Assembly: GCF_001690985.1 (NCBI RefSeq)
Contig: NZ_MAJS01000006.1
Location: 330,145 to 394,144 of the forward strand
Reading direction: 5' to 3'
Length of the DNA: 64,000 bases
Origin: Aliivibrio sp. 1S175
GTDB lineage: Bacteria; Pseudomonadota; Gammaproteobacteria; Enterobacterales; Vibrionaceae
Shown here: positions 55,513 to 64,000 of the stretch, piece by piece
Numbering within the stretch: position 1 is the first letter of the stretch
Layout of the letters: each line of letters begins with the position of its first letter
The notes under the pieces: generated by a model
Seen by the model: the letters and a program-made list of their open reading frames with translations, nothing else
Database searches by the model: none
What the model was told of the DNA's origin: nothing
Position numbers and translations under genes: made by a program

Positions 55513-55838
55513 CTCATAATTCCACATTAAACGTCATCGAATATGCCATAGTTCCTGTATGTTCATCCGCTTGTACTACTTTATATAAAACCTCACCAAA
55601 AACACAATAAAAGTAAATCATTTGTTAGCGATTTGTACTAACTAAACATTAGGCATAACAATGGTTTATATATTTCATCTTATATTTATATAATTCTTAA
55701 TAATGTGTGATCTGCCGCTATTTATTTAATGAATAACAGGACTATTATCCCTGCGATTTTTGGAGTTTAAATTACTAACGGTATACCCCTGTAATTTAAA
55801 AAATTAATTATATTAAATCTATCATCAGGGAGATTGAT
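55513..55838 (+). promoter_or_regulatory. Upstream region of the Dcu transporter gene
   Basis: About 325 bp, AT-rich and without a gene. I looked for an FNR box (TTGAT-N4-ATCAA) and did not find a good match. A TGTGATC half-site occurs near 55706. Confidence 0.3.
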
Positions 55839-57152
55839 GTGTTTTTAATTGAGTTTTTAATCGTTCTAGTTTGTATTTTAATTGGTGCTCGAATTGGTGG
55901 TATCGGTTTGGGTGTTATGGGCGGTATTGGTTTAGCAATACTGAGTTTTGTTTTTGGTTTACAGCCAACAAGTCCACCTATTGATGTAATGTTGATGATC
56001 ATGGCCGTTGTTGCAGCAGCAGCAGCAATGCAAGCGGCTGGTGGTCTTGAATATTTAATTAAGATTGCTTCAAATATTTTACGTAAAAACCCACGTCACA
56101 TTACTTTCATTGCACCTTTAGTGACGTATATGTTCACCTTCTTAGCTGGTACTGGGCATGTTGCTTATTCTGTATTACCTGTAATTGCAGAAGTAAGCCG
56201 TCGTAGTGGCATTCGTCCTGAACGTCCATTAGGTATGGCTGTTATTGCATCACAATTTGCGATTGTTGCAAGTCCAATTGCCGCAGCTGTTGTTGCTTTG
56301 GTTGCTTTTTTAGAGCCTCAAGGCATTACATTAGCAGATGTGTTGATGATAACAATTCCAGGTACTTTCTTCGGTTTGGCTACTGCTTGCGTTATCGTAA
56401 ACAAGCTTGGTAAAGACTTGAAGGATGATCCTGAATACCAACGTCGTATGGAAGATCCTAAGTTCCGTAGCGAGATGGAACAAGAAGTTAAGGTTGAGGA
56501 TATTGAGATTAAAGCTGGTGCTAAAAAAGCAGTAGGTCTGTTCTTATTCGGTGCCGTAGTGGTTGTGGTTATGGGTGCATTCCCATCATTACGTCCTAAC
56601 TTCAATGGCTCGCCAATGGGCATGGCACATACGATCGAGATCGTCATGCTAGCAATGGCCGCATTTATTATCTTACTTTGTAAACCTGATGGTAATGAGA
56701 TCACTCAAGGTTCTGTGTTCCATGCTGGTATGCGTGCAATCGTTGCTATCTTTGGTATCGCATGGTTAGGTGACACGTTTATTGCAGGTCATGATGCAAT
56801 GGTTAAAGAAGCGGTTTCAGGTTTAGTTGAAGTTGCTCCTTGGACATTTGCTTTTGCATTATTTGGTTTATCTGTAATGGTGAACAGCCAAGGTGCGACA
56901 ACGGCAGTATTAGTGCCTGTTGGTATCACGTTAGGTCTTCCACCTGAAGTTATTATCGCAACGTTTGTTGCTGTAAATGGTTATTTCTTTATTCCTAACT
57001 ACGGTCCAATCATTGCGTCAATTGACTTTGACCGCACGGGTACGACTAAGATTGGTAAATACATATTCAACCACAGCTTTATGATCCCAGGTCTATTAAG
57101 TATGGTATTTAGTATTATCTTTGGTTTCATTTTTTCGAGTATGGTTCTATAA
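55839..57152 (+). CDS. dcuB: Anaerobic C4-dicarboxylate transporter, DcuA/DcuB family
   Basis: A 437-residue exchanger that imports fumarate, malate or aspartate and exports succinate during fumarate respiration. It has ten or more membrane segments. Family stretches: [55 protein letters not shown] and [18 protein letters not shown]. The N-terminal half looks somewhat closer to DcuB (GHV, RPERP) than to DcuA, so the symbol is tentative. The start is GTG 55839, with AGGGAG 6 nt upstream; the ATG two bases earlier is out of frame. It is monocistronic. Confidence 0.88.
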   Translation: MFLIEFLIVLVCILIGARIGGIGLGVMGGIGLAILSFVFGLQPTSPPIDVMLMIMAVVAAAAAMQAAGGLEYLIKIASNILRKNPRHITFIAPLVTYMFTFLAGTGHVAYSVLPVIAEVSRRSGIRPERPLGMAVIASQFAIVASPIAAAVVALVAFLEPQGITLADVLMITIPGTFFGLATACVIVNKLGKDLKDDPEYQRRMEDPKFRSEMEQEVKVEDIEIKAGAKKAVGLFLFGAVVVVVMGAFPSLRPNFNGSPMGMAHTIEIVMLAMAAFIILLCKPDGNEITQGSVFHAGMRAIVAIFGIAWLGDTFIAGHDAMVKEAVSGLVEVAPWTFAFALFGLSVMVNSQGATTAVLVPVGITLGLPPEVIIATFVAVNGYFFIPNYGPIIASIDFDRTGTTKIGKYIFNHSFMIPGLLSMVFSIIFGFIFSSMVL

Positions 57153-57368
57153 CCCTTTATTTTTCGTAAAAATGTATCAAATACATGGCCATGGTTTGAT
57201 TAAAAATGGTGGCCGTTTTTAATGTTTAACTTAATTTAACTGTATGTCGTTCCAATAGTTTGATATCATTATTTAAATAAAAGAAAGTAGTAACACTTAT
57301 TAACATCGACTTTGGCTAGATACAAAAAATAAGAAATAAGACATCATACAAAATAAACGTATGGGTCC
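57153..57368 (+). other. Intergenic stretch, possible small transcript
   Basis: A GGCCA/TGGCC hairpin with a T run (about 57187-57225) may end the dcu transcript. About 150 bp further on a second, separate terminator occurs (57369) with no gene between them, which would fit a small RNA, but no good promoter is visible. Confidence 0.25.
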
Positions 57369-57406
57369 AAAAAAAGGTAATAGTATTAAGCTATTGCCTT
57401 TTTTTG
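57369..57406 (+). terminator. Strong terminator upstream of the choice-of-anchor gene
   Basis: Stem AAAAAAAGGTAATAG (57369-57383) / CTATTGCCTTTTTTT (57391-57405) with a 7-nt loop. Confidence 0.85.
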
Positions 57407-57526
57407 TTTTTGTATTTTATTCAGAGAGAGTAATCTTATTCTTGTCTTTAAATTGAAATAAATCCGACAACAAACTGTCACATAACCATTCTATGATCGC
57501 CAAATCAAATTGATCATGGAGGATAC

Positions 57527-59332
57527 ATGAATCGTAATACACTCACTTTAACCACATTAGCGGTGGTCACTTCAGCATTATTAGGTTGTAGCCAACAATC
57601 AAATATACCAACATCAGAAAATACATTTTCAGCAATAGACACTTTTGGTATTCAATGTAAATCACAAGAAGAACCAAAGCGCGGCAGTTTAGAAATTAGC
57701 GGGCTGACGTTGGTAGGATCATCCATCGCTGATGCCCCCTTCGTTACCTCAGCAGCAGAGATCGTCAGCTACGACTCGTGTACTGATAAGTTGTATGTAG
57801 TAAACGCTCAAGCTAAAAAGATTGATGTATTAACCCTTGATGCCAATAGCCAACCAAAGGCGGCAGGGTATATTGACCTTCAATCAGCCGCTAAGCAGTC
57901 TGGGGTTGAGATTGGTGCAGCAAACAGTGTCTCTGCTCATAGTGGGTTGGTTGCTGTTGCGATTGAAAACAAAGATAAACAGAAGAATGGCATTATTGCT
58001 TTGTTCCGATCGGATTCTCTTGAACTACTCACGACATACCCCGCAGGGGCTTTACCTGACATGGTGAGTTTCTCTAAAGATGGCCGCTATATTGCTTCTG
58101 CAAATGAAGGTGAACCTAATGCTGATTATTTGATTGACCCTGAAGGCAGCGTAACGTTAATTGATATCACTAATGGGCCACTAAATGCGTTAGTGACTCA
58201 ACTTGATTTTAATGCGTTTGATAAGGGGGGCTCACGTCATTCAGAGTTAACCGATAACGTTCGTATTTCTGCACCGACGGCAAGCGTTTCCCAAGATCTC
58301 GAACCTGAATACCTCACTTTTGCCGATAACGGTAAACTGTATGTCGCATTGCAAGAGAACAATGCATTAGCTGCGATTGATGTAAAAAGTGCATCGATTG
58401 ATGGTATTTTTGGTTTGGGTGGAAAATCATGGGAAAACGCTCAATTAGACGCTTCAAATAAAGATAAAACACTAGGAAATTTCCAAAATTACCCAATGCT
58501 TGAAGGGTTGTATATGCCAGACAGCATCACAAGTTATAGCGTTAATGGTAATACTTATATTGTGACGGCTAACGAAGGTGATGGCCGAGAATATGGGGTC
58601 CAAACAACCCAGAAACAGTGTGATGAAAAAGCGTATGAGTGGGATGGAGATGACTACAAGGGCACTGCCGAATATGTGACTAAACAAGATTTTTGTATTG
58701 CTTACGTTGATGAAATTCGTGGTAAAAAATTAGATGTTGATAATAATCATCCATTAGCATCGGCATTGAAAGATAAAAATCAGCTAGCCCGTTTAAAAGT
58801 GGTTAAGCCGCAAGGCACGTTAGCGGCTGATGAAAAAGTACAAGCGTTTGGCAGTCGTTCATTCTCTATTTGGGATGAATCTGGAGAGCTTGTATTTGAT
58901 AGCGGCGATGAGTTTGCTCGTGTTGTGTTTGAAAAGAATAAAGAAAATTTCAATAGTACTAATGACAATAACAGCAGTGCAGATGATCGCAGTGATGATA
59001 AAGGCGCAGAGCCAGAAGCCATCGAAGTCGCTAATATTAATGGGCATCAATATGCGTTTATAGGCCTAGAGCGTCAAGGTGGCGTGGTGGTGTATGACGT
59101 AACAGAACCTAAAGCCTCTCGCTTTATTACGTATGTAAATAATCGAAACTTTGATGAGCCTGTATGCACGCAAGTGGATGAAGAGGGCGAATGCCAAAAT
59201 GGTATTTATAACCCTAAAGCCGGAGATTTAGGACCTGAATCGATAAAATATTTTACGCGCCTAAATCAGCATTTTATTGCGGTTGGCAATGAAGTAAGTG
59301 GAACGACATCGGTATATCGCCTTGATTTTTAA
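57527..59332 (+). CDS. Choice-of-anchor I family beta-propeller lipoprotein
   Basis: A 601-residue lipoprotein (lipobox LLGC after a 20-residue signal). The body is a predicted beta-propeller made of LVIVD/YncE-like repeats (EIVSYDSCTDKLYVVNAQ, DMVSFSKDGRYIASANEGEPN, SITSYSVNGNTYIVTANEGDGREYG, YAFIGLERQGGVVVYDVTEP). This is the pattern of choice-of-anchor I proteins, often found beside alkaline phosphatase domains. An acidic Asn/Asp/Ser-rich loop lies near residues 470-490. The exact function is unknown, perhaps phosphate-ester or calcium-related at the surface. It stands alone between two terminators. Confidence 0.85.
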   Translation: MNRNTLTLTTLAVVTSALLGCSQQSNIPTSENTFSAIDTFGIQCKSQEEPKRGSLEISGLTLVGSSIADAPFVTSAAEIVSYDSCTDKLYVVNAQAKKIDVLTLDANSQPKAAGYIDLQSAAKQSGVEIGAANSVSAHSGLVAVAIENKDKQKNGIIALFRSDSLELLTTYPAGALPDMVSFSKDGRYIASANEGEPNADYLIDPEGSVTLIDITNGPLNALVTQLDFNAFDKGGSRHSELTDNVRISAPTASVSQDLEPEYLTFADNGKLYVALQENNALAAIDVKSASIDGIFGLGGKSWENAQLDASNKDKTLGNFQNYPMLEGLYMPDSITSYSVNGNTYIVTANEGDGREYGVQTTQKQCDEKAYEWDGDDYKGTAEYVTKQDFCIAYVDEIRGKKLDVDNNHPLASALKDKNQLARLKVVKPQGTLAADEKVQAFGSRSFSIWDESGELVFDSGDEFARVVFEKNKENFNSTNDNNSSADDRSDDKGAEPEAIEVANINGHQYAFIGLERQGGVVVYDVTEPKASRFITYVNNRNFDEPVCTQVDEEGECQNGIYNPKAGDLGPESIKYFTRLNQHFIAVGNEVSGTTSVYRLDF

Positions 59333-59366
59333 TCTCGATATATAGGATGAATAGATAAAATAACGT

Positions 59367-59401
59367 AAAGGGTAATCAAGAAAATTGATTGCCCTTTTTT
59401 A
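59367..59401 (+). terminator. Terminator after the choice-of-anchor gene
   Basis: Stem AAAGGGTAATCAA (59367-59379) / TTGATTGCCCTTT with one G-U pair, then a T run. Confidence 0.9.
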
Positions 59402-59577
59402 TTCTTTATAAGACCATGTAAATACGATAATTTAACACTTAGTTCACATTTGTTGTGTAATTTATTGGACTTTAGTTTCACCGCGAGTAATGTGAGCTTG
59501 CTGATAAATTAATCTATTATAAACGGGTTTATCTAGTGGTGATATCTAGATAAAGCCTAATAATCAAGGAGATGATT

Positions 59578-60504
59578 GTGCTTAAACGTAATTTACTATT
59601 GGCTTTAATGCTTATATTGCCATCAGCGGTAAACGCTGAAAACTACTCAATTGGTACGGGTGGACAAAGTGGGATTTATTATCCATTTGGTGGTGCACTA
59701 GCGAAAGTATGGTCAGAGCATGTGCCAGATGTGAATGCCAAAGCGGAAGTGACGGCAGCCTCAGTAGAGAACACAATTAAAGTGGTTCGTGGTGATATGA
59801 TCGCAGGTATCGCAATGGGGAATGTGGTGCTTGATGCTTATAAAGGGGAAGGTAAATTTCCAACAAAAATGCCTGTAAATACACTTTTTGCACTGTATCC
59901 AAACCTAGTGCATACCTTAACTCTTGAAAAATCAGGCATTACGTCATTATCACAACTAAAAGGCAAACGAGTCTCTTTAGGTGCACCAGCAAGTGGTACC
60001 GCCGTGACGTCAGCAGCCTTACTTGAATCACTTGGTATTGATGTGAAAAAAGACATTGATGCAGTGTACTTAAACTATTCTGAAACCACGAACGCATTGG
60101 CTAATGGTCAAATTGATGCAGGCTTTATTGTTGGTGGACAAGGAGTAGGGGCTGTTACACAAATCGCGCTAACACATAAAATTAAAGTACTTTCTATTAC
60201 ACCAGAAGAAAGTGCAATGTTCATGAAACAATACCCAGCATACAGTAGCTATGATATTCCTGCGGACGTATACAACAACGTTGGTGAAGTATCGACATTA
60301 AGCGTTTGGAACGTATTGGTAGTGAACGCAAAAATGAGTGATGACATGGCCTACAACTTAACGAAAGCCGCGTATGAAAATATGGGTGATGTTCGTAAAG
60401 TAGTAAAAATGGCAGAGATGACAACACCAAAAAATGCAGACCGCTTGCAAGGTGTTCCTCTTCACCCTGGTGCTCAAAAATACCTTGATTCAATCATGAA
60501 ATAA
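59578..60504 (+). CDS. TAXI-family TRAP transporter solute-binding protein
   Basis: A periplasmic binding protein of the TAXI type (about 308 aa) with signal peptide MLKRNLLLALMLILPSAVNA. The mature N-terminus YSIGTGGQSGIYYPFGGALA carries the family GTGGxxGxYYPxG motif, and KGKRVSLGAPASGT follows. I chose GTG 59578 because AAGGAG lies 6 nt upstream; the in-frame ATG 59572 directly abuts that ribosome-binding site. The fused TRAP permease follows 83 bp later. Substrates of TAXI-TRAP systems are often dicarboxylates or amino acids such as glutamate; the substrate here is unknown. Confidence 0.9.
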   Translation: MLKRNLLLALMLILPSAVNAENYSIGTGGQSGIYYPFGGALAKVWSEHVPDVNAKAEVTAASVENTIKVVRGDMIAGIAMGNVVLDAYKGEGKFPTKMPVNTLFALYPNLVHTLTLEKSGITSLSQLKGKRVSLGAPASGTAVTSAALLESLGIDVKKDIDAVYLNYSETTNALANGQIDAGFIVGGQGVGAVTQIALTHKIKVLSITPEESAMFMKQYPAYSSYDIPADVYNNVGEVSTLSVWNVLVVNAKMSDDMAYNLTKAAYENMGDVRKVVKMAEMTTPKNADRLQGVPLHPGAQKYLDSIMK

Positions 60505-60587
60505 TAAGTGCCAAATAAACGCAAAACGAAAGGGTAAGTGTCTCGCTTACCTTTTCTTCTTTTCTGACTTTATCCAAAGGCATTAAT

Positions 60588-62501
60588 ATGGATATTATGA
60601 CCGATAAAAACCAACCTGATATAGAGCATTTACCCCATGAAAGAACAGTAACCGTATTTGGGTATCTTATTTTAGGTATTGCTGTTGCATTATCTGTTTT
60701 TCAAATTTGGCAAGGAATAAGCTCAACCATTTCTGCGACGTACTTTAGACCAATCCATCTCTGTTGGGTGCTTATTCTTATTTTCTTACACTATCCATTG
60801 ATAACAAATCGAAAGAGCTCATTTTATCTTGCTGGACGAGTCATTGATCTCGCGTTATGTGCTCTGATTGTTTTTTCAGCTTATCGCATGTCGATATTTG
60901 ATTATAACGACATAAACCATCTATTTTATGGCTTACAGCTGCCCGATATGATCGCAGGTTGTTCATTACTTTTACTATTAATGGAAGGGTGTCGTAGAAC
61001 GGTCGGCTGGGTAATGGTCCTTATCGCAGTACTATTCTTATCCTACAGTGCATTTGGTGATTTATTACCGAGTGGCTTTGCAATTAAGTCGTACTCTCTG
61101 CAAGAGCTGATTCAATTTCAAATATTTTCGGCTAACGGTGTTTTTGGTTCTGCATTAGGGATCGCGGCAACAACGGTGTTTATCTTTGTGTTATTTGGGG
61201 CATTCTTAGAAGTCACTGGCGCAGGGAAATTCTTTATTGATTTAGCATTCTCTATTGCCGGTAAATATCGTGGTGGTCCAGCGAAAGCGGCAGTATTGGC
61301 CTCGGCAGGGTTAGGTTCAATTTCAGGATCAGCAATAGCAAATACCGTAACGACAGGCTCAATCACCATTCCTATGATGAAAAAGCTGGGTTATAAACCA
61401 GAACAAGCCGCAGGGATTGAAGCGGCGGCCTCAACGGGTGGGCAGATAATGCCACCAATTATGGGAGCGGGTGCGTTTGTAATGGCGCAGTTTACCGGTG
61501 TGCCTTACAGCGAGATCATGCTTGCTTCTATCGCGCCAGCGATTTTATATTTCTTCTGTACCTTATTATATGTGCATTTAATGGCGTGTAAGCTTGATCT
61601 TAAAGCGGTAAGTCGAACAGAAGCCGTTATTAGTGTGATGAAAGATGGCGCGCATCACTTAATTCCACTAGCGCTAATCACTACCTTATTAATGATGGCA
61701 TATTCTCCATTATTAGTGGGAGTTGCAGGTTGTGCTGCGATTTTAGTGACGGCGGCGCTGCGAAAACACAGCCGAATTGGCTTGAAAAAATTCATTGAAG
61801 GCATGAAAAGTGGTGCCTTAATGGCATTGCCTATTTCCGCAGCATGTGGAGCCGCAGGGATCATTGTTGGTGTAGTCGGGCAAACGGGGATTGGCCTACA
61901 GTTCACTCAATTTGTGATGGATTTCTCTGGTGGCTACATGCTAATTGCTTTGGGCTTAATCAGCCTTGTGGCTTTAGTGTTAGGTATGGGACTTCCTGTT
62001 ACTGCGGCTTATATCGTGCTCGCGGTAATGGCAGTGCCGATGTTAAGTGATTTTGGTTTACCCTTATTAACAGCTCACCTTATTGTGTTTTGGTTATCGC
62101 AAACCTCAAACGTAACGCCTCCGATTGCTTTAGCTGCCTTTGCTGGTGCTGGTGTTGCAAATGCCAATCCAATGAAATCTTCTGTTGAGGCGTTTAAATT
62201 AGCGGGTGGGTTATTCATTATTCCAATCATGATGGCGTATACCGACCTTGTTAATTCAGACGCAGGAGTCGTTGATTTAACATTTTCAATCATTCAAACG
62301 TTAACCATTATTATGGCGATTGCGGTTGCTATAGAAGGGTATTTATTACGCCCATTAACGGGTGTTGAACGACTGCTGGCGTTTCTTACTATCCCATTAG
62401 TGATGCTTGACCCTTTTGGCGCTGGTTTTCTTGGTATTGTTATTATGATCGGTTTGATTTTAGTTCAGTGGAAAGGCAGAGGGCGATCCAGTCAGAGTTA
62501 G
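60588..62501 (+). CDS. TRAP transporter fused permease (4TM and 12TM)
   Basis: A 637-residue membrane protein in which the small (DctQ-like) and large (DctM-like) TRAP subunits are fused, the form that pairs with TAXI binding proteins. About 16-18 hydrophobic segments are present. The DctM part shows family stretches such as GLGSISGSAIANTVTTGSIT, AAASTGGQIMPPIMGAGAFVMA and HLIVFWLSQTSNVTPPIALA. AAGG lies about 7 nt before the ATG. It forms an operon with the binding-protein gene at 59578. A glutamate-receptor-like channel gene follows after a terminator. Confidence 0.92.
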   Translation: MDIMTDKNQPDIEHLPHERTVTVFGYLILGIAVALSVFQIWQGISSTISATYFRPIHLCWVLILIFLHYPLITNRKSSFYLAGRVIDLALCALIVFSAYRMSIFDYNDINHLFYGLQLPDMIAGCSLLLLLMEGCRRTVGWVMVLIAVLFLSYSAFGDLLPSGFAIKSYSLQELIQFQIFSANGVFGSALGIAATTVFIFVLFGAFLEVTGAGKFFIDLAFSIAGKYRGGPAKAAVLASAGLGSISGSAIANTVTTGSITIPMMKKLGYKPEQAAGIEAAASTGGQIMPPIMGAGAFVMAQFTGVPYSEIMLASIAPAILYFFCTLLYVHLMACKLDLKAVSRTEAVISVMKDGAHHLIPLALITTLLMMAYSPLLVGVAGCAAILVTAALRKHSRIGLKKFIEGMKSGALMALPISAACGAAGIIVGVVGQTGIGLQFTQFVMDFSGGYMLIALGLISLVALVLGMGLPVTAAYIVLAVMAVPMLSDFGLPLLTAHLIVFWLSQTSNVTPPIALAAFAGAGVANANPMKSSVEAFKLAGGLFIIPIMMAYTDLVNSDAGVVDLTFSIIQTLTIIMAIAVAIEGYLLRPLTGVERLLAFLTIPLVMLDPFGAGFLGIVIMIGLILVQWKGRGRSSQS

Positions 62502-62531
62502 TCTTTTATAATTACATAATACATCTTACTT

Positions 62532-62571
62532 AAAATCCTCTTTAGTCATTAAAGTTAAAGGGGATTTTTTG
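62532..62571 (+). terminator. Terminator after the TRAP permease gene
   Basis: Stem AAAATCCTCTTTA (62532-62544) / TAAAGGGGATTTT (62556-62568) then Ts. Confidence 0.82.
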
Positions 62572-62685
62572 TCTCTGTTCCTAAATTTTGAGTTCGATAA
62601 TTAGAAGAATAGCCATTCAACTGCTACCTTTTAATAAGAGAATCAATTTAGTAGGGCGTTTTCGACGTATGGATAGGAGAGTGTT

Positions 62686-63786
62686 ATGTATGATGAGAAA
62701 AGGGTTTTCCGTCATTATATTATTTCAATGCTTATTTTTGTATTCGCTATGTTTACAGGGATAGAAAAAAGCCAAGCGAATACCGAGCTTAAAGTAGGGA
62801 CATATCATTGCCCACCGTTTATCTTTCACGATAAAGGCCAAGAGTTTGAAGGCCTAAGCATGACGTTATGGGAACGTATTGCGGAGATCATGGGCGTGAC
62901 TTATACCTTACAGAACTACGAACTTGATGATTTGTTACTGGCGTCAGAAAAAGGAGAGATAGATGTTGGTGTATCTTGTATTTCGATCACGCCAGATCGT
63001 GAAGAACATGTCGATTTTTCCCACTCATTTTATGAAACGCATCTTGCTATTGCCGTAAAAAGCCGCAGTTATTTAGATACCTTTATTAGCATCATTACCA
63101 ATAAAACGTTATGGAAAGCGATGGGTATTTTCTTTGCGGTAGCGATTAGTGTTGGTGGGTTTTTCTATCTGCTAGAGCGAAAAAATAACGATAAGTTATA
63201 TTCAATGCCAACGAAAAAAGGTCGCTTGGCAGAAGCATTGATCTTAGGGGTTTTATTCATCACAAAAGGTCCTTTTAATTATTTTGAATTTAAAACGTTA
63301 TCGGCACGAGTTATGACGGTATTGATCGCCATGTTTTCTACGGTATTCATTGCCAGTATTACGGCTATTTTAACTAGTTCACTTACGTTAGAGCAGCTAA
63401 GATTTGATGTGAAAAACGTAAATGATTTATCTAAGTTAAGAACAGGTGCAAAGGAAGCCACAACGGCATCACTCTTATTGGCTGACCACAGCATTGCTCA
63501 TGAAAATTATCAAACTATGGATGAGTTATTATTGGCATTAGAAAATGATCAAGTCGATGCGATTGTTGCCGATGATGCAGTACTTCGCTACATGATAAAG
63601 AAAGGAAAGGGAAAAAATAACTTTTCTGATTTAGTTGTATTGCCATACCAACTTGAAAAACAGAATTATGGTCTAGTTTTAATTGAAAACAGCGAATATG
63701 AAGAAGATATTAATCGCGCCTTACTGCAGATCCGAGAAACAACAGAATGGCACCAGATATTACTAGAATATTTTACTGAGAAGTAG
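62686..63786 (+). CDS. Prokaryotic ionotropic-glutamate-receptor-like channel
   Basis: A 366-residue protein in which a solute-binding domain is interrupted by a pore. Order: signal peptide (about 8-31), lobe S1 (LKVGTYHCPPFIF, SCISITPDREEHVDFSHSF), TM1 (about 145-163), a re-entrant segment with TKGPF at 193-197, TM2 (about 206-232), then lobe S2 (ALENDQVDAIVADDAVLRY). The end of TM2, FIASITAILTSSLT, parallels the SYTANLAAFLT gate of glutamate receptors. In GluR0 the filter is the potassium-type TVGYG; here it is replaced, so ion selectivity may differ. It is probably a tetrameric amino-acid-gated channel in the inner membrane. GGAGAG precedes the ATG. Confidence 0.8.
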   Translation: MYDEKRVFRHYIISMLIFVFAMFTGIEKSQANTELKVGTYHCPPFIFHDKGQEFEGLSMTLWERIAEIMGVTYTLQNYELDDLLLASEKGEIDVGVSCISITPDREEHVDFSHSFYETHLAIAVKSRSYLDTFISIITNKTLWKAMGIFFAVAISVGGFFYLLERKNNDKLYSMPTKKGRLAEALILGVLFITKGPFNYFEFKTLSARVMTVLIAMFSTVFIASITAILTSSLTLEQLRFDVKNVNDLSKLRTGAKEATTASLLLADHSIAHENYQTMDELLLALENDQVDAIVADDAVLRYMIKKGKGKNNFSDLVVLPYQLEKQNYGLVLIENSEYEEDINRALLQIRETTEWHQILLEYFTEK

Positions 63787-63807
63787 AATTGAATGATTAA
63801 TCGTATT

Positions 63808-64000
63808 TTATTGTTCAAACATGTCTACGGAAAATGCAAAATGAACATTCCAAGGGCTATGCATATTAGTCAGTAATATTTGATGGTATCGCTTTAATTC
63901 ATTGAGATGAATAGAATCTTGTGAATGCAAGGGATGATTATTATTGGCTACCATCGAAATAGGTAAATAACCCACCAAGCCAAGCTCCACTTTTTGAGGA
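63808..64000 (-). CDS. LysR-like effector-domain fragment, 5' end outside window
   Basis: The minus-strand frame is open to the window edge and encodes about 63 codons ending at TGA/TAA near 63808. The stretch GLVGYLPISMVANNNHPLH followed by LNELKRYHQILLTN has the look of the effector-binding domain of LysR regulators (VA..HPL.....L.DL..). Only about 35 residues follow, against the 90 or more expected, so the gene may be truncated at its 3' end. It converges on the channel gene, with 21 nt between them. Confidence 0.4.
   Translation of the reverse strand, partial: PQKVELGLVGYLPISMVANNNHPLHSQDSIHLNELKRYHQILLTNMHSPWNVHFAFSVDMFEQ

Noticed and set aside
58780-59063. Several overlapping ORFs on both strands within the choice-of-anchor gene
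   Set aside because: They are shadows of the real coding frame, which has a continuous lipoprotein and propeller pattern.

Overview
The window looks like chromosomal DNA of a Vibrionaceae bacterium, most likely an Aliivibrio (V. fischeri group). The base composition is AT-rich, the block trpH/rnm-yciO ... rluB-yciK-sohB-yciN-topA follows the vibrio/enteric order, and an ainS-ainR quorum-sensing locus sits inside that block. I saw no IS element, prophage, tRNA, rRNA or CRISPR array. The first gene (1-745) and a LysR-like fragment (63808-64000) run off the window ends.

Region 1 (1-9 kb): the 3' part of rnm (yciV/trpH) and yciO, then on the minus strand TWO consecutive ainS-ainR pairs. Each pair is a LuxM/AinS-type acyl-homoserine-lactone synthase followed at about 10 nt by a LuxN/AinR-type hybrid kinase. 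The pairs are tandem paralogues. Their synthases are about 60% identical in the stretch I counted. The kinases are about 55% identical in the membrane sensor but about 89% identical from the cytosolic linker into the HisKA helix. In BOTH synthases the homologous N-terminus and good ribosome-binding site lie in another frame, joined to the main frame at a poly-A run (A9 and A8). Removing one A from each run gives two 412-residue proteins that align without gaps over their first 36 residues. This is the most unusual signal in the window.

Region 2 (9-16 kb): housekeeping genes rluB, yciK, sohB, yciN and topA, each closed by clear terminators. Region 3 (15.8-22 kb): an operon of a DASS anion symporter, a cNMP-domain histidine kinase and a lone receiver protein; then D-lactate dehydrogenase and a phosphohexomutase with a Fur-box-like upstream site. 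Region 4 (22.6-27.7 kb): two tandem GH92 alpha-mannosidase lipoproteins. Region 5 (27.8-35.7 kb): LysE and AzlCD amino-acid exporters with AraC regulators, a FAH-family hydrolase, a GNAT protein, and a divergent second PurA next to a LysR regulator.

Region 6 (35.9-47.5 kb): glutamate decarboxylase plus an AspT-type exchanger (a probable acid-consuming decarboxylation pair), a pirin, a small unknown protein, a patatin/alpha-beta-hydrolase fusion, a YdhR-like protein, a DUF2860 outer-membrane protein, a second LysE/AraC pair, a complete subclass B1 metallo-beta-lactamase and a DUF1993 protein. Region 7 (47.7-55.5 kb): brnQ behind an Ile/Val-rich leader peptide and mutually exclusive RNA stems, a DUF2127 protein, a large HExxH protease with a predicted propeller and barrel, an OmpA-like barrel and a ToxR/VtrA-like regulator with its overlapping partner. 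Region 8 (55.8-64 kb): a Dcu C4-dicarboxylate transporter, a choice-of-anchor lipoprotein, a TAXI-TRAP transporter pair and a prokaryotic ionotropic-glutamate-receptor-like channel.

Taken together the window combines a conserved core with host- and niche-facing accessory functions: signalling, glycan trimming, amino-acid and dicarboxylate traffic, acid resistance, beta-lactam hydrolysis and envelope sensing.
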